Positions 1 through 8,326 of a stretch of DNA of 41,834 bases are shown here, piece after piece. The notes under the pieces were generated by a model, which worked only from the letters and a program-made list of their open reading frames with translations, was not told the DNA's origin and did not search any database. Source of the stretch: Deinococcus sp. Arct2-2 (GTDB taxonomy: Bacteria; Deinococcota; Deinococci; Deinococcales; Deinococcaceae); the NCBI RefSeq assembly GCF_004801315.1, contig NZ_SSNW01000054.1:1-41834 (forward strand), read 5' to 3'. The stretch's first letter is position 1; each line of letters starts with the position of its first letter. The translations under genes and the position numbers were made by a program.

Positions 1-144
1 CGAGCGCCAAGCAGGGGTGGCTTAACCAGACGTGCGCAAGACCGACTCAAGCCCATTCCCCTGCTGAGCCCCAATGCAACCGGGTATGTTCGAATCCGCG
101 TGAAGAGCATCGGGCAGACGCAGTGGCGCAATGCGGGGGTGTGA
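1..144 (+). CDS. 3' end of an unidentified gene entering from upstream
   Basis: A frame open from the first base ends at a TGA at 142-144 and encodes about 47 residues, finishing in GYVRIRVKSIGQTQWRNAGV. The alternating hydrophobic and charged residues look like a real beta-rich C terminus, but no family can be named from this piece. No start codon lies in the window. It could be a chance open frame. Confidence 0.4.
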   Translation, partial: RAPSRGGLTRRAQDRLKPIPLLSPNATGYVRIRVKSIGQTQWRNAGV

Positions 145-178
145 TTCGGGTTGCTGGGGTTCCCGAACGCCCGAGAGT

Positions 179-373
179 ATGACGCACCTCTATGCCATTG
201 CGACCCGCAAAGCGGCGGCGTTGACAGCAGCGATCCTTGCCAGTACCCCCCTGACGTTCAGTAACCCTCCAAATCAGGCTGAATGTCAGGCACTTTTCAC
301 ACGGGCAGAACAGGTGAGGGCTTTTGAAGCCGATGTGCTGGCGAAGTTGATAGCGGCGAGACTTGCAAACTGA
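179..373 (+). CDS. Small hypothetical protein (64 aa)
   Basis: The ATG at 179 follows a GAGAG element about 4 nt upstream, and the frame runs to a TGA at 371-373. The same frame is open back to an ATG at 131, but that start overlaps the end of the preceding frame and has no ribosome site. The product begins MTHLYAIATRKAAALTAAIL, followed by a mostly helical C-terminal half. The N-terminal hydrophobic stretch could be a weak signal segment. No family is recognised and the gene may not be real. Confidence 0.3.
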   Translation: MTHLYAIATRKAAALTAAILASTPLTFSNPPNQAECQALFTRAEQVRAFEADVLAKLIAARLAN

Positions 374-411
374 ACTCTCTCAGTATCACTAAATTTACGC
401 ACCGTTCACCA

Positions 412-417
412 TAGACT
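412..417 (+). promoter_or_regulatory. -10 box (TAGACT) of a probable leaderless promoter
   Basis: TAGACT fits TANNNT and lies 6 nt before the ATG at 424, the spacing expected when transcription begins at the start codon. No convincing -35 hexamer is seen 17 nt upstream. Confidence 0.4.
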
Positions 418-423
418 TAGGAC

Positions 424-1767
424 ATGAATACGGCGATCACTCTTATGGGCGCAGGCATGTTAGCCCTCAGTGCAGCAGGGTGGCTGCTGGCAGTAGCCCC
501 CCGCATGGCTGGGCGGCTCCGGGTGCTAATCAGCTTGCTGCTGCTGGTGTTTGCCGCGTCTACCGCTTCGCAGGGCTTCGGAGTCGGTGGCGTTGGATCA
601 GAGTTGCCCGGATGGCAGCAAATCGGGCAACTCGCCAAACTGCTGCTGTACGGTGCGGCGGGGTTCAGTCTGCTGAGCCTGTACCTCGCGCCAGTGCGGA
701 TCAACTGGGGGGGCTGGAACGGCCTAGCGCTCTACGGTCTGAGTCTCGCATTGGCGGGTGCATTTGCCACCGTACCAGGGTTCGCGGAGGCCAGCATCTA
801 TCCGACTGTGGTGGCCTTGATTGGGGCCGTGGTGGTTCAGTACGTGCGGCATGACCGCCTTCTCCGAGCGATTCGGTGGGCGCTGTTTGCCTTGTGCTGG
901 GGCAGTATTTTGTACTGGATCGTGCTGCCAGAGTGGGCCACCTCCAACCCGGACGCCCTTTACAATAATCTCGGCGCGGCCTACGAGACAGGTCTATTGG
1001 CGCAGTTTGGCATTACGCAAAGGTGGCATGGCCTCATCGGACACGGCAACGGCCTTGGCTACGTCGCTGCAACTGCACTTTTATTGGGCTTGTACGCACC
1101 AGCTCGACTCCACAGGCTGTTTTGGGAACGGGCAGGACTGGCCGCCGCGCTCGTCTGTTTGGTCATGAGTCAGAGCAAAACCATGTGGATTGCTACGGCC
1201 CTCGGTTATGCGGTCTGGGCATTGGTGCGGGTGGCTTCCCAGCCTCCGGTAAAGCGGGCACTGGCTCAGGTGGTGCTGTCTGCCGGAGTGGTGGCTGGAC
1301 TGGCCGCCGTCACGATCTACGCCCCCACGCTGGATGGGGCGGACTTGACCCTGACCGGACGTACAGATATCTGGGCGATCACGCTGGCAGAGACTCAGGC
1401 CAACCCCATCGGAGGCTATGGTCCGAGTCTATGGGATGAGGATTACCGCAACAGTAAAGGCGAGGGCTATCAGTGGGTAGGGCAGGCCCACAACCAAGTC
1501 GTGCAGACGCTGGGGCAATCTGGCGTAATTGGTGCGGCGGGCTTGCTGGCGGCGCTCTTAACCCTGCTGGACATGGCATGGCGCAACCGACACTTGACCA
1601 ACGGCGCATCACTGGCCCTACTAACTCTGTTGATTGTGCGCGGCATATCTGAAACCTCGCTCAGATTCGGATTGGACATCGGGGCACTGGTGGTGCTGAC
1701 AATCTACCTCGTCGTAACGGCCACACCGTACAACCATACATTGCGATCGCCTTCCGAACCCGCATAG
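424..1767 (+). CDS. O-antigen ligase/polymerase family membrane protein
   Basis: The 447-aa protein is almost entirely membrane-spanning, with roughly 10-12 hydrophobic segments. In the second half it carries motifs typical of the Wzy_C/WaaL family: GHGNGLGY in a large periplasmic loop, then MSQSKTMW, TLTGRTDIW, and GQAHNQVVQTLGQSG before the last helices. Such proteins polymerise repeat units or ligate glycans on the outer face of the inner membrane. The three glycosyltransferases and the O-acetylation genes nearby fit a role in exopolysaccharide assembly. Sequence alone does not separate polymerase from ligase. The ATG at 424 is chosen because a -10-like TAGACT sits 6 nt upstream. Its 3' end overlaps the convergent small gene by 64 nt. 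Confidence 0.85.
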   Translation: MNTAITLMGAGMLALSAAGWLLAVAPRMAGRLRVLISLLLLVFAASTASQGFGVGGVGSELPGWQQIGQLAKLLLYGAAGFSLLSLYLAPVRINWGGWNGLALYGLSLALAGAFATVPGFAEASIYPTVVALIGAVVVQYVRHDRLLRAIRWALFALCWGSILYWIVLPEWATSNPDALYNNLGAAYETGLLAQFGITQRWHGLIGHGNGLGYVAATALLLGLYAPARLHRLFWERAGLAAALVCLVMSQSKTMWIATALGYAVWALVRVASQPPVKRALAQVVLSAGVVAGLAAVTIYAPTLDGADLTLTGRTDIWAITLAETQANPIGGYGPSLWDEDYRNSKGEGYQWVGQAHNQVVQTLGQSGVIGAAGLLAALLTLLDMAWRNRHLTNGASLALLTLLIVRGISETSLRFGLDIGALVVLTIYLVVTATPYNHTLRSPSEPA

Positions 1768-2159
1768 TCATCTTCAAACACAAATGCAATCGGGCCGGGC
1801 TGTATAGGAAAACTGTACGTCCGTTTCTCCTTAGGTAGCTCCCCATTGAATAGCGTCCGCTCGCCGTTGACAACCGTCAGCCGTGGGCCACGCCCTTGGC
1901 CGAGATCCCCTCTCGCCTGATATGTCAAAACTCCAGGCGAGCAGATGGCCCCAAGAAATGCCCCATTGGCCGCTAGCAGTACATCACCGTTTTGTGCCTT
2001 GTTGGGCCGCTGCGCCTCTTCAAGGGCGAAGGGTTGCGGTGTGTGCGGTGTGCATTGGCTGGCCTGCACCTTCCACTCAGGCGGGTGCGGAATGGATAGC
2101 CACACCACCCCGCTCACCGTTACTAGGAGAATCAACCATGTAAGCCAACGCCATTGCAT
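1704..2159 (-). CDS. Small membrane-anchored protein with a carbohydrate-binding-like C terminus
   Basis: The 151-aa product starts with one hydrophobic segment (about residues 4-22, WLTWLILLVTVSGVVWLSI), an uncleaved anchor or signal peptide. The rest is exported beta-rich sequence. The C-terminal stretch VFEDDYAGSEGDRNVWLYGV resembles the Asp/Asn-rich edge of calcium-dependent xylan-binding modules (CBM36/60 type), where a similar DRNL motif ends the fold. Binding a polysaccharide outside the membrane would suit its neighbours, but this is inference from a short motif. A TACTCT box lies 5 nt upstream of the ATG, suggesting leaderless expression. Confidence 0.6.
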   Translation of the reverse strand: MQWRWLTWLILLVTVSGVVWLSIPHPPEWKVQASQCTPHTPQPFALEEAQRPNKAQNGDVLLAANGAFLGAICSPGVLTYQARGDLGQGRGPRLTVVNGERTLFNGELPKEKRTYSFPIQPGPIAFVFEDDYAGSEGDRNVWLYGVAVTTR

Positions 2160-2164
2160 ACGGC

Positions 2165-2170
2165 AGAGTA
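2165..2170 (-). promoter_or_regulatory. -10 box (TACTCT) of a probable leaderless promoter
   Basis: Read on the minus strand, TACTCT lies 5 nt before the ATG at 2159. There is no separate Shine-Dalgarno sequence, which supports a leaderless start for the small carbohydrate-binding-like gene. Confidence 0.4.
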
Positions 2171-2209
2171 TCGCCCGAGGCAGGGTACGAGAACTTATCG
2201 CATGGCATC

Positions 2210-3409
2210 ATGGTAAATGTGAAACTACTCATGTCTGCCTACGCTTGTGCCCCTGATAAAGGCAGCGAAGCTGGAATCGGTTGGTCTTGGGTCAATGGCA
2301 TGGCTGATCTTGGCCATGACGTGACAGTGCTGACACACACTCGAAACCGCTCAGAGATCGAAACTGCTCCAGTGCGCCCAAATCTAAGGTTTGAATACGT
2401 CAGTCCTTCGACTCTGTCCGGTAAGGTCAAAGGGCAACTAGGAGTGTTCGCTCAATACTTCTCTTGGCAAGCAGAGGCTCTCGCCACTGCTCGAAAGTCA
2501 GGGTTATTCGATGTCGTACATCACGTCACTTGGGGAAGCCTGCAAGGAGGATCTCACCTCTGGAAACTGGGTTATCCTTTCGTTTTCGGACCAGTTGGAG
2601 GAGGGCAGACCATGCCTCCCACCTTCTATACGATCGTTCAGGGAGATCTGCGTCTGGAACGACTTAGAACAGCAGTCACCCGCTTAATGCCTTGGTTCCC
2701 GCCTGCCCGAGCAACGTTCCGGCGAGCTAACCTCGTGCTTGCTGCCAATACTGAAACAGGCGAACTTGCCAAACGCATGGGGGCACAGCATATCGAATAT
2801 ATGGCTGACACAGCCATGCAACCCCACCTATTGCACCCACCCGAAGCGCGCCAGAGCAAAGAACTGTTTGAAGTGTTGTGGGTAGGCCGCCTGCTTCACC
2901 GCAAGGCTGTGCTGCTGGCTATTGATGTAATGGAACGGCTGGATGATGGCTTCCGGTTAACCATTTACGGCGATGGGCCAGATGGACCTGCCCTCGCGCA
3001 CCGGATACAGCATTCTCTGGCACGTCACCGAATTGATTGGAAGGGTCAGGTTCCTTGGGGGGAGGTCATGGTCGCCTACCGGAGCAGCGACGCCTTCCTC
3101 TTTACCAGCGCACGCGACACGATGGGGAGCCAAGTGTTTGAGGCAATGGGGAGCGGTCTTCCGGTCGTTACTATGAATCACCAAGGGGTGGGAACGCATG
3201 TTCCTGACGCCGCAGGAATCAAGGTTCCGGTTACCAATCCGGGTCAGGTGGCGCATGATTTAGCCCAGGCGCTTAAGGTGCTCAGGGATGACTCTGAGCG
3301 GTGGCAAGCAGCTGCGCAAAGTGCTTTTGACTCTGTGCAGTCACACCTTCCGGAAAAGAGGCTTGAGCAGATGGACCGTCTTTACAGGGGCCTGCGGGTC
3401 AAGAGCTAG
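2210..3409 (+). CDS. Glycosyltransferase family 4 protein
   Basis: The 399-aa protein has the two-Rossmann GT-B layout. The N-terminal half begins KLLMSAYACAPDKGSEAG, with the Gly/Ser-rich acceptor loop. The C-terminal half begins near residue 221 (EVLWVGRLLHRKA). The nucleotide-sugar site is around residues 300-320 (ARDTMGSQVFEAMGSGLPVV). One oddity is that the first acid of the usual E-x7-E motif is Asp303, paired with Glu311. It would transfer a sugar to a growing cytoplasmic glycan, but donor and acceptor cannot be told. The start follows no strong ribosome site; Met8 is an alternative. It converges on the next gene with a 23-nt gap. Confidence 0.85.
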   Translation: MVNVKLLMSAYACAPDKGSEAGIGWSWVNGMADLGHDVTVLTHTRNRSEIETAPVRPNLRFEYVSPSTLSGKVKGQLGVFAQYFSWQAEALATARKSGLFDVVHHVTWGSLQGGSHLWKLGYPFVFGPVGGGQTMPPTFYTIVQGDLRLERLRTAVTRLMPWFPPARATFRRANLVLAANTETGELAKRMGAQHIEYMADTAMQPHLLHPPEARQSKELFEVLWVGRLLHRKAVLLAIDVMERLDDGFRLTIYGDGPDGPALAHRIQHSLARHRIDWKGQVPWGEVMVAYRSSDAFLFTSARDTMGSQVFEAMGSGLPVVTMNHQGVGTHVPDAAGIKVPVTNPGQVAHDLAQALKVLRDDSERWQAAAQSAFDSVQSHLPEKRLEQMDRLYRGLRVKS

Positions 3410-3432
3410 CACCGTGCAAGATGATGAGTAGC

Positions 3433-4485
3433 TCAACGGTACAGCGCAGCGTAGGCTTTGGCACCGCGCTCAATGCCGTATTGCTGGGCCAATGTCGCCG
3501 TATGGGTTAGACGGGGCTTGACTCTGACTTCTTGGAGGGCTGCAGCTATGGATTGAGGAGTAAGGTCAGAAAACACCAAGTTTTCTGCCGCTCCTGCTAA
3601 ATCACGCAAGCCTGGCACGTTGGTCAACGTGGTTGGAATACCCGTCCCCAAAGCTTCGAGCGCCGCAATCCCGAAGCCTTCTAGACGAGATGACATGACG
3701 TAGACATCGGCTGCCCACAGCAGAGGCAACGGATCGGCCCACCCTAAGAATCTCACCCGGTCAAGCACCCCTAATTCCAGTGCTAGGGCCCGTTCGCCTT
3801 GATGTTTGTCTTCGATGCCTGCGTGGACGTAAATAGCGTCCGGCAGGTGCTTGAGCGCGTGCAAAATCGCCTCATGGTTCTTAACCGAGGCACAATTACC
3901 TACACTCAAAATGCTCCACTGCCCCTGCATTAATCGCAAAGTTGCTCGCGCTTCCTCCCGCTGCTGAAGGGTAGGTGGAACAAAGTGGTGCTCGTTGTAC
4001 CAGTTGGGAATCGTCAGGGTGGGATTGCGGAAACGCTCAAGTTCGTTATCCTTCACACTTGGCCCAATGCTGACCTGTTTCACGCCTAATAGTGCAGCAC
4101 TACGCCGCTGCACTGTCCGCACCAATCGGGTGCGTTTCTGGAAATTAAAGGTGCTGTGAATCGTCCGAACAATGTGCTTCATCCCAACAGCGCGGGCGGT
4201 GGCAGCGTATTCAAACCCCGCTCGCTCAGTATGGATGTGTATGGCATCAAAGCCCCGTATCAATCCGCCAAACTTCTGGAAAAAAGAGAGTGATTTGCGA
4301 AATGGAAGATGCACAATCGAGATCCCCGCCGCCTCCAGTTCGGGGGCATAGGGTCCCACCGCGTCACCGGTGGACAGCACCGCCAATTTGAGGCCCATGT
4401 CCTGCCAGTAGGGGGCCGCTAGGCGAATCATAGTTTCTGCGCCGCTGGGCCGCAGTTCGTTCAGGATATGGATCACTCGGGTCAT
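3433..4485 (-). CDS. Glycosyltransferase family 4 protein
   Basis: The 350-aa protein begins MTRVIHILNELRPSGAETM, a typical GT4 acceptor-side loop. The GT-B C-terminal domain starts near residue 191 (SILSVGNCASVKN). The donor-site motif SRLEGFGIAALEALGTGIP contains Glu269 and Glu277 in E-x7-E spacing. It probably acts in the cytoplasm in building the exopolysaccharide repeat. Its ATG overlaps the stop of the upstream glycosyltransferase in an ATGA arrangement (4482-4485), so the two are translationally coupled. Sugar specificity cannot be predicted. Confidence 0.87.
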   Translation of the reverse strand: MTRVIHILNELRPSGAETMIRLAAPYWQDMGLKLAVLSTGDAVGPYAPELEAAGISIVHLPFRKSLSFFQKFGGLIRGFDAIHIHTERAGFEYAATARAVGMKHIVRTIHSTFNFQKRTRLVRTVQRRSAALLGVKQVSIGPSVKDNELERFRNPTLTIPNWYNEHHFVPPTLQQREEARATLRLMQGQWSILSVGNCASVKNHEAILHALKHLPDAIYVHAGIEDKHQGERALALELGVLDRVRFLGWADPLPLLWAADVYVMSSRLEGFGIAALEALGTGIPTTLTNVPGLRDLAGAAENLVFSDLTPQSIAAALQEVRVKPRLTHTATLAQQYGIERGAKAYAALYR

Positions 4486-5639
4486 CGTAGCCTCTGGTAA
4501 AGAGATTCGTATTGGTCAGCTACCCGCGTCAGGGTGAAATGTTCACGGGCGTAGGCATGCCCATGCTGGGCAAGAGGGACGCTGAGGTCTGGTTCGGTGC
4601 CCAAGCGAAGCATGCCGAGGGCTAAGGCATCCACTGAAGTCACATCCACCAGCAGTGCCCCGCGTCCAAAATCGGTTACCCAAGGCACCGCCCCACTGCG
4701 GCGGCCAGCCACCACCGGAAGACCCAGCGCCATCGCTTCCAGAATGGTCAAGCCGAACGATTCCTCCAGTGCCGGATGAACTAGCACATCGGTTCGGTGT
4801 TGGAGATCTTCTATGATCTGAGCGTGGGGGCGGTAGCCTCGCCAGATCACTCCAGTGGTCAGACCTTGAGCACCTGCCCAGGTCTGCGCGTCCTCGCCTG
4901 CGCCCAGCCCCGCACCGTACAGGAAAAGAGTTGCCTGTGGCAAGGCACGCCGCACAATTGCGAAGGCCCGTAGCAACCGTTTACCGTTTTTGAGGCCTTG
5001 CCAGCCACCATTCAGGATGGATGCAAACGCCAAACGATCTGCGGGTGCGGGTGCACGGGCGGGAATGGCGTCCTCAATTGCCATGCCGTTGGGCACCAGA
5101 TCCACATGCTTGAGGTAGCCCATCAGCTTCAGGTGCCGGATGACGTATGGAGAGACAGCGGTCAGGTGTTTTGCCTTAACTAGGGTCTGGGCTGCCATCA
5201 CGGTGCGAAGTGCCCGGTAAGGAGACGGGTTCAAACTCAGGATCCGCATGGGCGCGTCGTGGGCGGTGACCAGAGTAGGCCGCCCGGATGCCAGCGCCCC
5301 TAGCGCAAATTCATATGTCCAGTGGGCGTGAACGAACGGCACGTCTGAAGCCCAAATTGCCTGTTCAATTGACCGCCGTTCGACGGCAAACAGATCACGG
5401 GCACGGCCTTCTGAACGGTACGGGCCGACGAAGACCCGCAATCTGTCCCCCTCAATCCAGCGGGGTTCAGTGGTTTCCATATCCAACGTGAACACGGTGA
5501 CCTGATGCCCGCGCTGAAGATACTCGCGGGCCAATTGGACAACAGGAAGCCCCCCCAAACCAGCTGGAAGGGCGGTGTCCGTGGGCAGTTCGTCACGAAA
5601 GGAGGCGAATTGGAAGGGGCCTGCAAGACCGATATGCAT
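4482..5639 (-). CDS. Glycosyltransferase family 4 protein
   Basis: The 385-aa protein is GT-B-type, with the acceptor-side glycine loop near residues 24-31 (LPAGLGGLP) and a second domain from about residue 203. The donor site HPALEESFGLTILEAMALG places Glu293 and Glu301 in E-x7-E spacing. It is the middle gene of a three-gene minus-strand operon. Its ATG shares one base with the stop of the upstream 61-aa gene (TAATG), and its stop overlaps the next glycosyltransferase start. It likely adds one sugar of the exopolysaccharide unit. Donor and linkage are unknown. Confidence 0.88.
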   Translation of the reverse strand: MHIGLAGPFQFASFRDELPTDTALPAGLGGLPVVQLAREYLQRGHQVTVFTLDMETTEPRWIEGDRLRVFVGPYRSEGRARDLFAVERRSIEQAIWASDVPFVHAHWTYEFALGALASGRPTLVTAHDAPMRILSLNPSPYRALRTVMAAQTLVKAKHLTAVSPYVIRHLKLMGYLKHVDLVPNGMAIEDAIPARAPAPADRLAFASILNGGWQGLKNGKRLLRAFAIVRRALPQATLFLYGAGLGAGEDAQTWAGAQGLTTGVIWRGYRPHAQIIEDLQHRTDVLVHPALEESFGLTILEAMALGLPVVAGRRSGAVPWVTDFGRGALLVDVTSVDALALGMLRLGTEPDLSVPLAQHGHAYAREHFTLTRVADQYESLYQRLR

Positions 5640-5824
5640 TACTTGTTGGCGGCGTTCAGTGCGATCTGAAGCTGTTTTCGGGCAGCCAGCAGGCGTTCTT
5701 CGTTCGGCTCATCGACCAGAGATGACTGACGGTAATCTTCATATTGCTGTATGGCTTTTTCGAACGCATAGCGGGCGGCAGCCAATTCCTCAATTGCATT
5801 GATCAGGGCGTCAGTGGAGTTCAT
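5639..5824 (-). CDS. Small helical (coiled-coil-like) protein, first gene of the glycosyltransferase operon
   Basis: The 61-aa product is charged and predicted almost wholly helical, with heptad-like spacing of Ile, Leu, Ala and Tyr (IEELAAARYAFEKAIQQY). It has no signal peptide or membrane segment. The GAGGGA element just before the ATG and the one-base TAATG overlap with the following glycosyltransferase support a real gene. It might be a small partner of the transferases or a coupling leader. No family is recognised. Confidence 0.65.
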   Translation of the reverse strand: MNSTDALINAIEELAAARYAFEKAIQQYEDYRQSSLVDEPNEERLLAARKQLQIALNAANK

Positions 5825-5830
5825 TCCCTC

Positions 5831-5836
5831 AGTTTA
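5831..5836 (-). promoter_or_regulatory. -10 box (TAAACT) upstream of the glycosyltransferase operon
   Basis: Read on the minus strand, TAAACT lies 6 nt before the ATG at 5824. A TTGGGC hexamer 18 nt further upstream could serve as a weak -35. The GAGGGA between box and ATG would be too close to the 5' end to act as a normal ribosome site if transcription starts at the ATG. Confidence 0.38.
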
Positions 5837-5921
5837 CGCATACGGCAGCTTTAGGCCCAAGCTAATGCGGCGGTTGATTTTTTCTCTCGATAAGTCATGT
5901 TCTGGTAAGACACAAAAGCTC

Positions 5922-5927
5922 TAGAGT
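5922..5927 (+). promoter_or_regulatory. -10 box (TAGAGT) of a probable leaderless promoter
   Basis: TAGAGT (TANNNT) is 5 nt before the ATG at 5933. No Shine-Dalgarno sequence is present, so the acyltransferase mRNA is probably leaderless. Confidence 0.4.
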
Positions 5928-5932
5928 GTTGG

Positions 5933-6991
5933 ATGCGTTTAAAAGAACTTGATGGCTTACGCGGCATCGCAGCCCTAGGTGTTGTGCTAGGCCACCTATT
6001 TGGCATGCTTTCCAAAGACCACTGGAGATGGCTTCAGGACGGCCCCGCCGCTTTCCTCTGGAATGGGGGTTCAGCGGTCATGCTGTTCTTTGCGTTGTCT
6101 GGGTTCGTCTTAGCACTCCCTTATGCGGCAGGGAAGCACCTCGACCTTCGGAGTTTTTACGTCCGGCGTGTGTTTCGTCTGTACCCTGCCTATTGGTTTG
6201 CCATTGGCTTTTCGTTTCTCTGCATGAAGTTTTATCAGCCCGAAAATCTTGCAGGGTTAAGTACGTGGGCTTCCAGCTTCTGGCAAGAGGAGGTGCCGCT
6301 AAATCAGACTGTCAAAACCCTTCTCATGGCGGGGCCGGGCTTTGACACCCATTTGATCAACCCGCCTGTCTGGAGTTTGCTGATTGAAATGAGCGTCAGC
6401 GTGATTTTGCCCCTCATCATCGTGATCTGTCTGCGTGTAAATGGATGGCTGCGCTGGTTGGGGGTCGCGCTTGCTTGCGTCGCATTCGCCTACCTTCAGG
6501 ATCGTTTCCGGATGCTCGATCTGTTTGCGGCCGGAGTGTTGCTCGCCTTCTATCAAGATCGAATTCGTGCGGCGGTTGGTCGGTTCACACTCGGCCAACA
6601 GTGGGGCTTGCTGGCAATTGGAACTGTGTTGTATAGCAGCAATCTACTTGGGCTGCCGGAGTTGGTACGTCCTGAAGTCACTGGCCTAGGCAGTTTGCTA
6701 TTGATTGTCTCGGCCCTGACGTTTTCACCCTTTAAACAAGTTCTCCAAACCCGTCCAGCAGATTTTCTAGGAGAGGTGAGCTACAGCCTTTATCTGTTGC
6801 ACTTCCCAGTTATGCTAATTACAGCCAGTGCTATTGTCCAGCAGGTGGGACTGGTACCCGGCTGGATCGTCACGTTGGGAGCGACGTTGGCACTCTCCTA
6901 TCTGGTTTACCGCTTCATTGAACTGCCTTTTCAAGCAATAGGTCGGAAACTAGGACGCTCTTCTTCTAAGAAGATAGCCATTCCTACATGA
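5933..6991 (+). CDS. Acyltransferase family 3 (OafA/YrhL-type) membrane protein
   Basis: The 352-aa protein opens with the family signature ELDGLRGIAALGVVLGHLFG, whose His21 is the conserved histidine of this family. It has about ten membrane segments. The motif FYVRRVFRLYPAYW near residues 75-90 and FLGEVSYSLYLLHFPV near residue 280 are also typical. Family members move acetyl or other acyl groups across the inner membrane onto glycans. Here it probably decorates the polysaccharide made by the neighbouring genes. It stands alone on the plus strand behind a TAGAGT box. The acyl group and target are unknown. Confidence 0.9.
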   Translation: MRLKELDGLRGIAALGVVLGHLFGMLSKDHWRWLQDGPAAFLWNGGSAVMLFFALSGFVLALPYAAGKHLDLRSFYVRRVFRLYPAYWFAIGFSFLCMKFYQPENLAGLSTWASSFWQEEVPLNQTVKTLLMAGPGFDTHLINPPVWSLLIEMSVSVILPLIIVICLRVNGWLRWLGVALACVAFAYLQDRFRMLDLFAAGVLLAFYQDRIRAAVGRFTLGQQWGLLAIGTVLYSSNLLGLPELVRPEVTGLGSLLLIVSALTFSPFKQVLQTRPADFLGEVSYSLYLLHFPVMLITASAIVQQVGLVPGWIVTLGATLALSYLVYRFIELPFQAIGRKLGRSSSKKIAIPT

Positions 6992-7105
6992 CAGCACACA
7001 CAATCTGCTGATTATTAGGTCCTAAATACACCGTTTTTGAGAGGCTGTCTTTTAGGCGCGTCCTCTTGTTCTCAGCGGCAACTCGCTTACCCCTACTGAT
7101 GATGA

Positions 7106-8326
7106 TTAGTAAACAGCGACTGTCAACGTTCCTTTGCTTGCCTTGGGAGTAGAAATCGTTATGTCAACAACAGTCTTACCTGAGGACAGAGAGACAGCGA
7201 ATAGACCGTCGTTTTTAATACGGTCAGAACGATCAAAGACAACCTTATCGGCAGAATCATCAGCGTACCTGATCTGTGCTTCGGCCTTGGTAATAGAAAG
7301 GTTGTCGAATTTAAGACTTACCGCTTGAACAGGTGTCTGCAGCTCAAGTGTGTACAGCAAGGGCAGATCAGTGATGGCCTGGGTCTGACTCGACATACTC
7401 TTGACCTTTTGAATATTTACGAGAGCTAATCCATCCAGTTGACGGAACAGGCGAGTATCTTCAAGCTGCAGGATGTATCGGTCAGGCAACTCCCAGATCA
7501 AAGCCTGGGGTAATTCGGACAAGCTCCCAGCGGCCAGAAGAAACTGCTCTAATCCACCTGCACCTGCGCCACCTGAAACGGAGTAATCCACTCCTGAAAG
7601 CTGCAATTTCGCTTGGAGTAGGTCAAAGAATGAAAGTCCACTATAGCTGCTTCCTGCCAATGCAAAGGCTGGTGGAGCTGCATCCAGTAGTGCCATCCCC
7701 TGGGCTTCTGCTGTATACCTCCCCGTTGCCTCTTCGCTGGCTTTCCCACCACAAACTGGCACAATCGCCGATTCCCATCCTTGGCGCCACTGGCCACCCT
7801 GCAATGAGGTGAGGTTGAACTTGGTTTTGGGCCAAGTTGCTGCACTCGGAGCAATGATTTTGCCAACGACGTCGGCAGCAATCCCAGCGCCTTCGCCTGT
7901 CCAATGAAGATCCTTTGTAAACCACAATGGCTTCGCTGAACGCGTTTTGTTCAAAGGATCAAGCAGGTTGATCGATGTTGCAGGCAATTGAGACAAGGCC
8001 GCCAAATTGGATTGGTAGCTTTGACGGGCTTGTGATGCATCGAAATTCAGACCTGTCGTTTGAGAAGGATTGGCCACAGGCCGACTCGGGACTAGGGGCA
8101 CATAAACCTTTATCCCTGCTTGTTTCAATTTGTTAAAAAGAGCTTGAGCCGCCTGTATGTTGCTAGCCTTCACTGCGCGAGTTGAGCTCAGCTCAGCCAT
8201 GTCGAACATCCAGCTCGTTTGGGACTGTCTCACGTTAGTTTTCGTGACAGCCTCGGGGCAATAGGTTGTTTGGGCAGCAGCAAGACTACTTAAGCTCAAT
8301 GCGGCGGTGGCAATTTGTTTCTTCAT
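7106..8326 (-). CDS. AlgJ/AlgX-like SGNH O-acetyltransferase, last gene of the alg-type operon
   Basis: The 406-aa product has a signal peptide (about residues 1-18, cleavage after AAA). The SGNH-like core shows KDLHWTGEGAG with Asp139 and His141, and AGSSYSGLS with a candidate nucleophile Ser227. This is the layout of alginate O-acetyltransferases, except that the usual GDS around the serine is GSS. The C-terminal 90 residues are a beta-rich extension that could bind polysaccharide. The enzyme would act in the periplasm or envelope, receiving acetyl groups through AlgI. Its ATG overlaps the algJ-like stop by 4 nt. Confidence 0.72.
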   Translation of the reverse strand: MKKQIATAALSLSSLAAAQTTYCPEAVTKTNVRQSQTSWMFDMAELSSTRAVKASNIQAAQALFNKLKQAGIKVYVPLVPSRPVANPSQTTGLNFDASQARQSYQSNLAALSQLPATSINLLDPLNKTRSAKPLWFTKDLHWTGEGAGIAADVVGKIIAPSAATWPKTKFNLTSLQGGQWRQGWESAIVPVCGGKASEEATGRYTAEAQGMALLDAAPPAFALAGSSYSGLSFFDLLQAKLQLSGVDYSVSGGAGAGGLEQFLLAAGSLSELPQALIWELPDRYILQLEDTRLFRQLDGLALVNIQKVKSMSSQTQAITDLPLLYTLELQTPVQAVSLKFDNLSITKAEAQIRYADDSADKVVFDRSDRIKNDGLFAVSLSSGKTVVDITISTPKASKGTLTVAVY

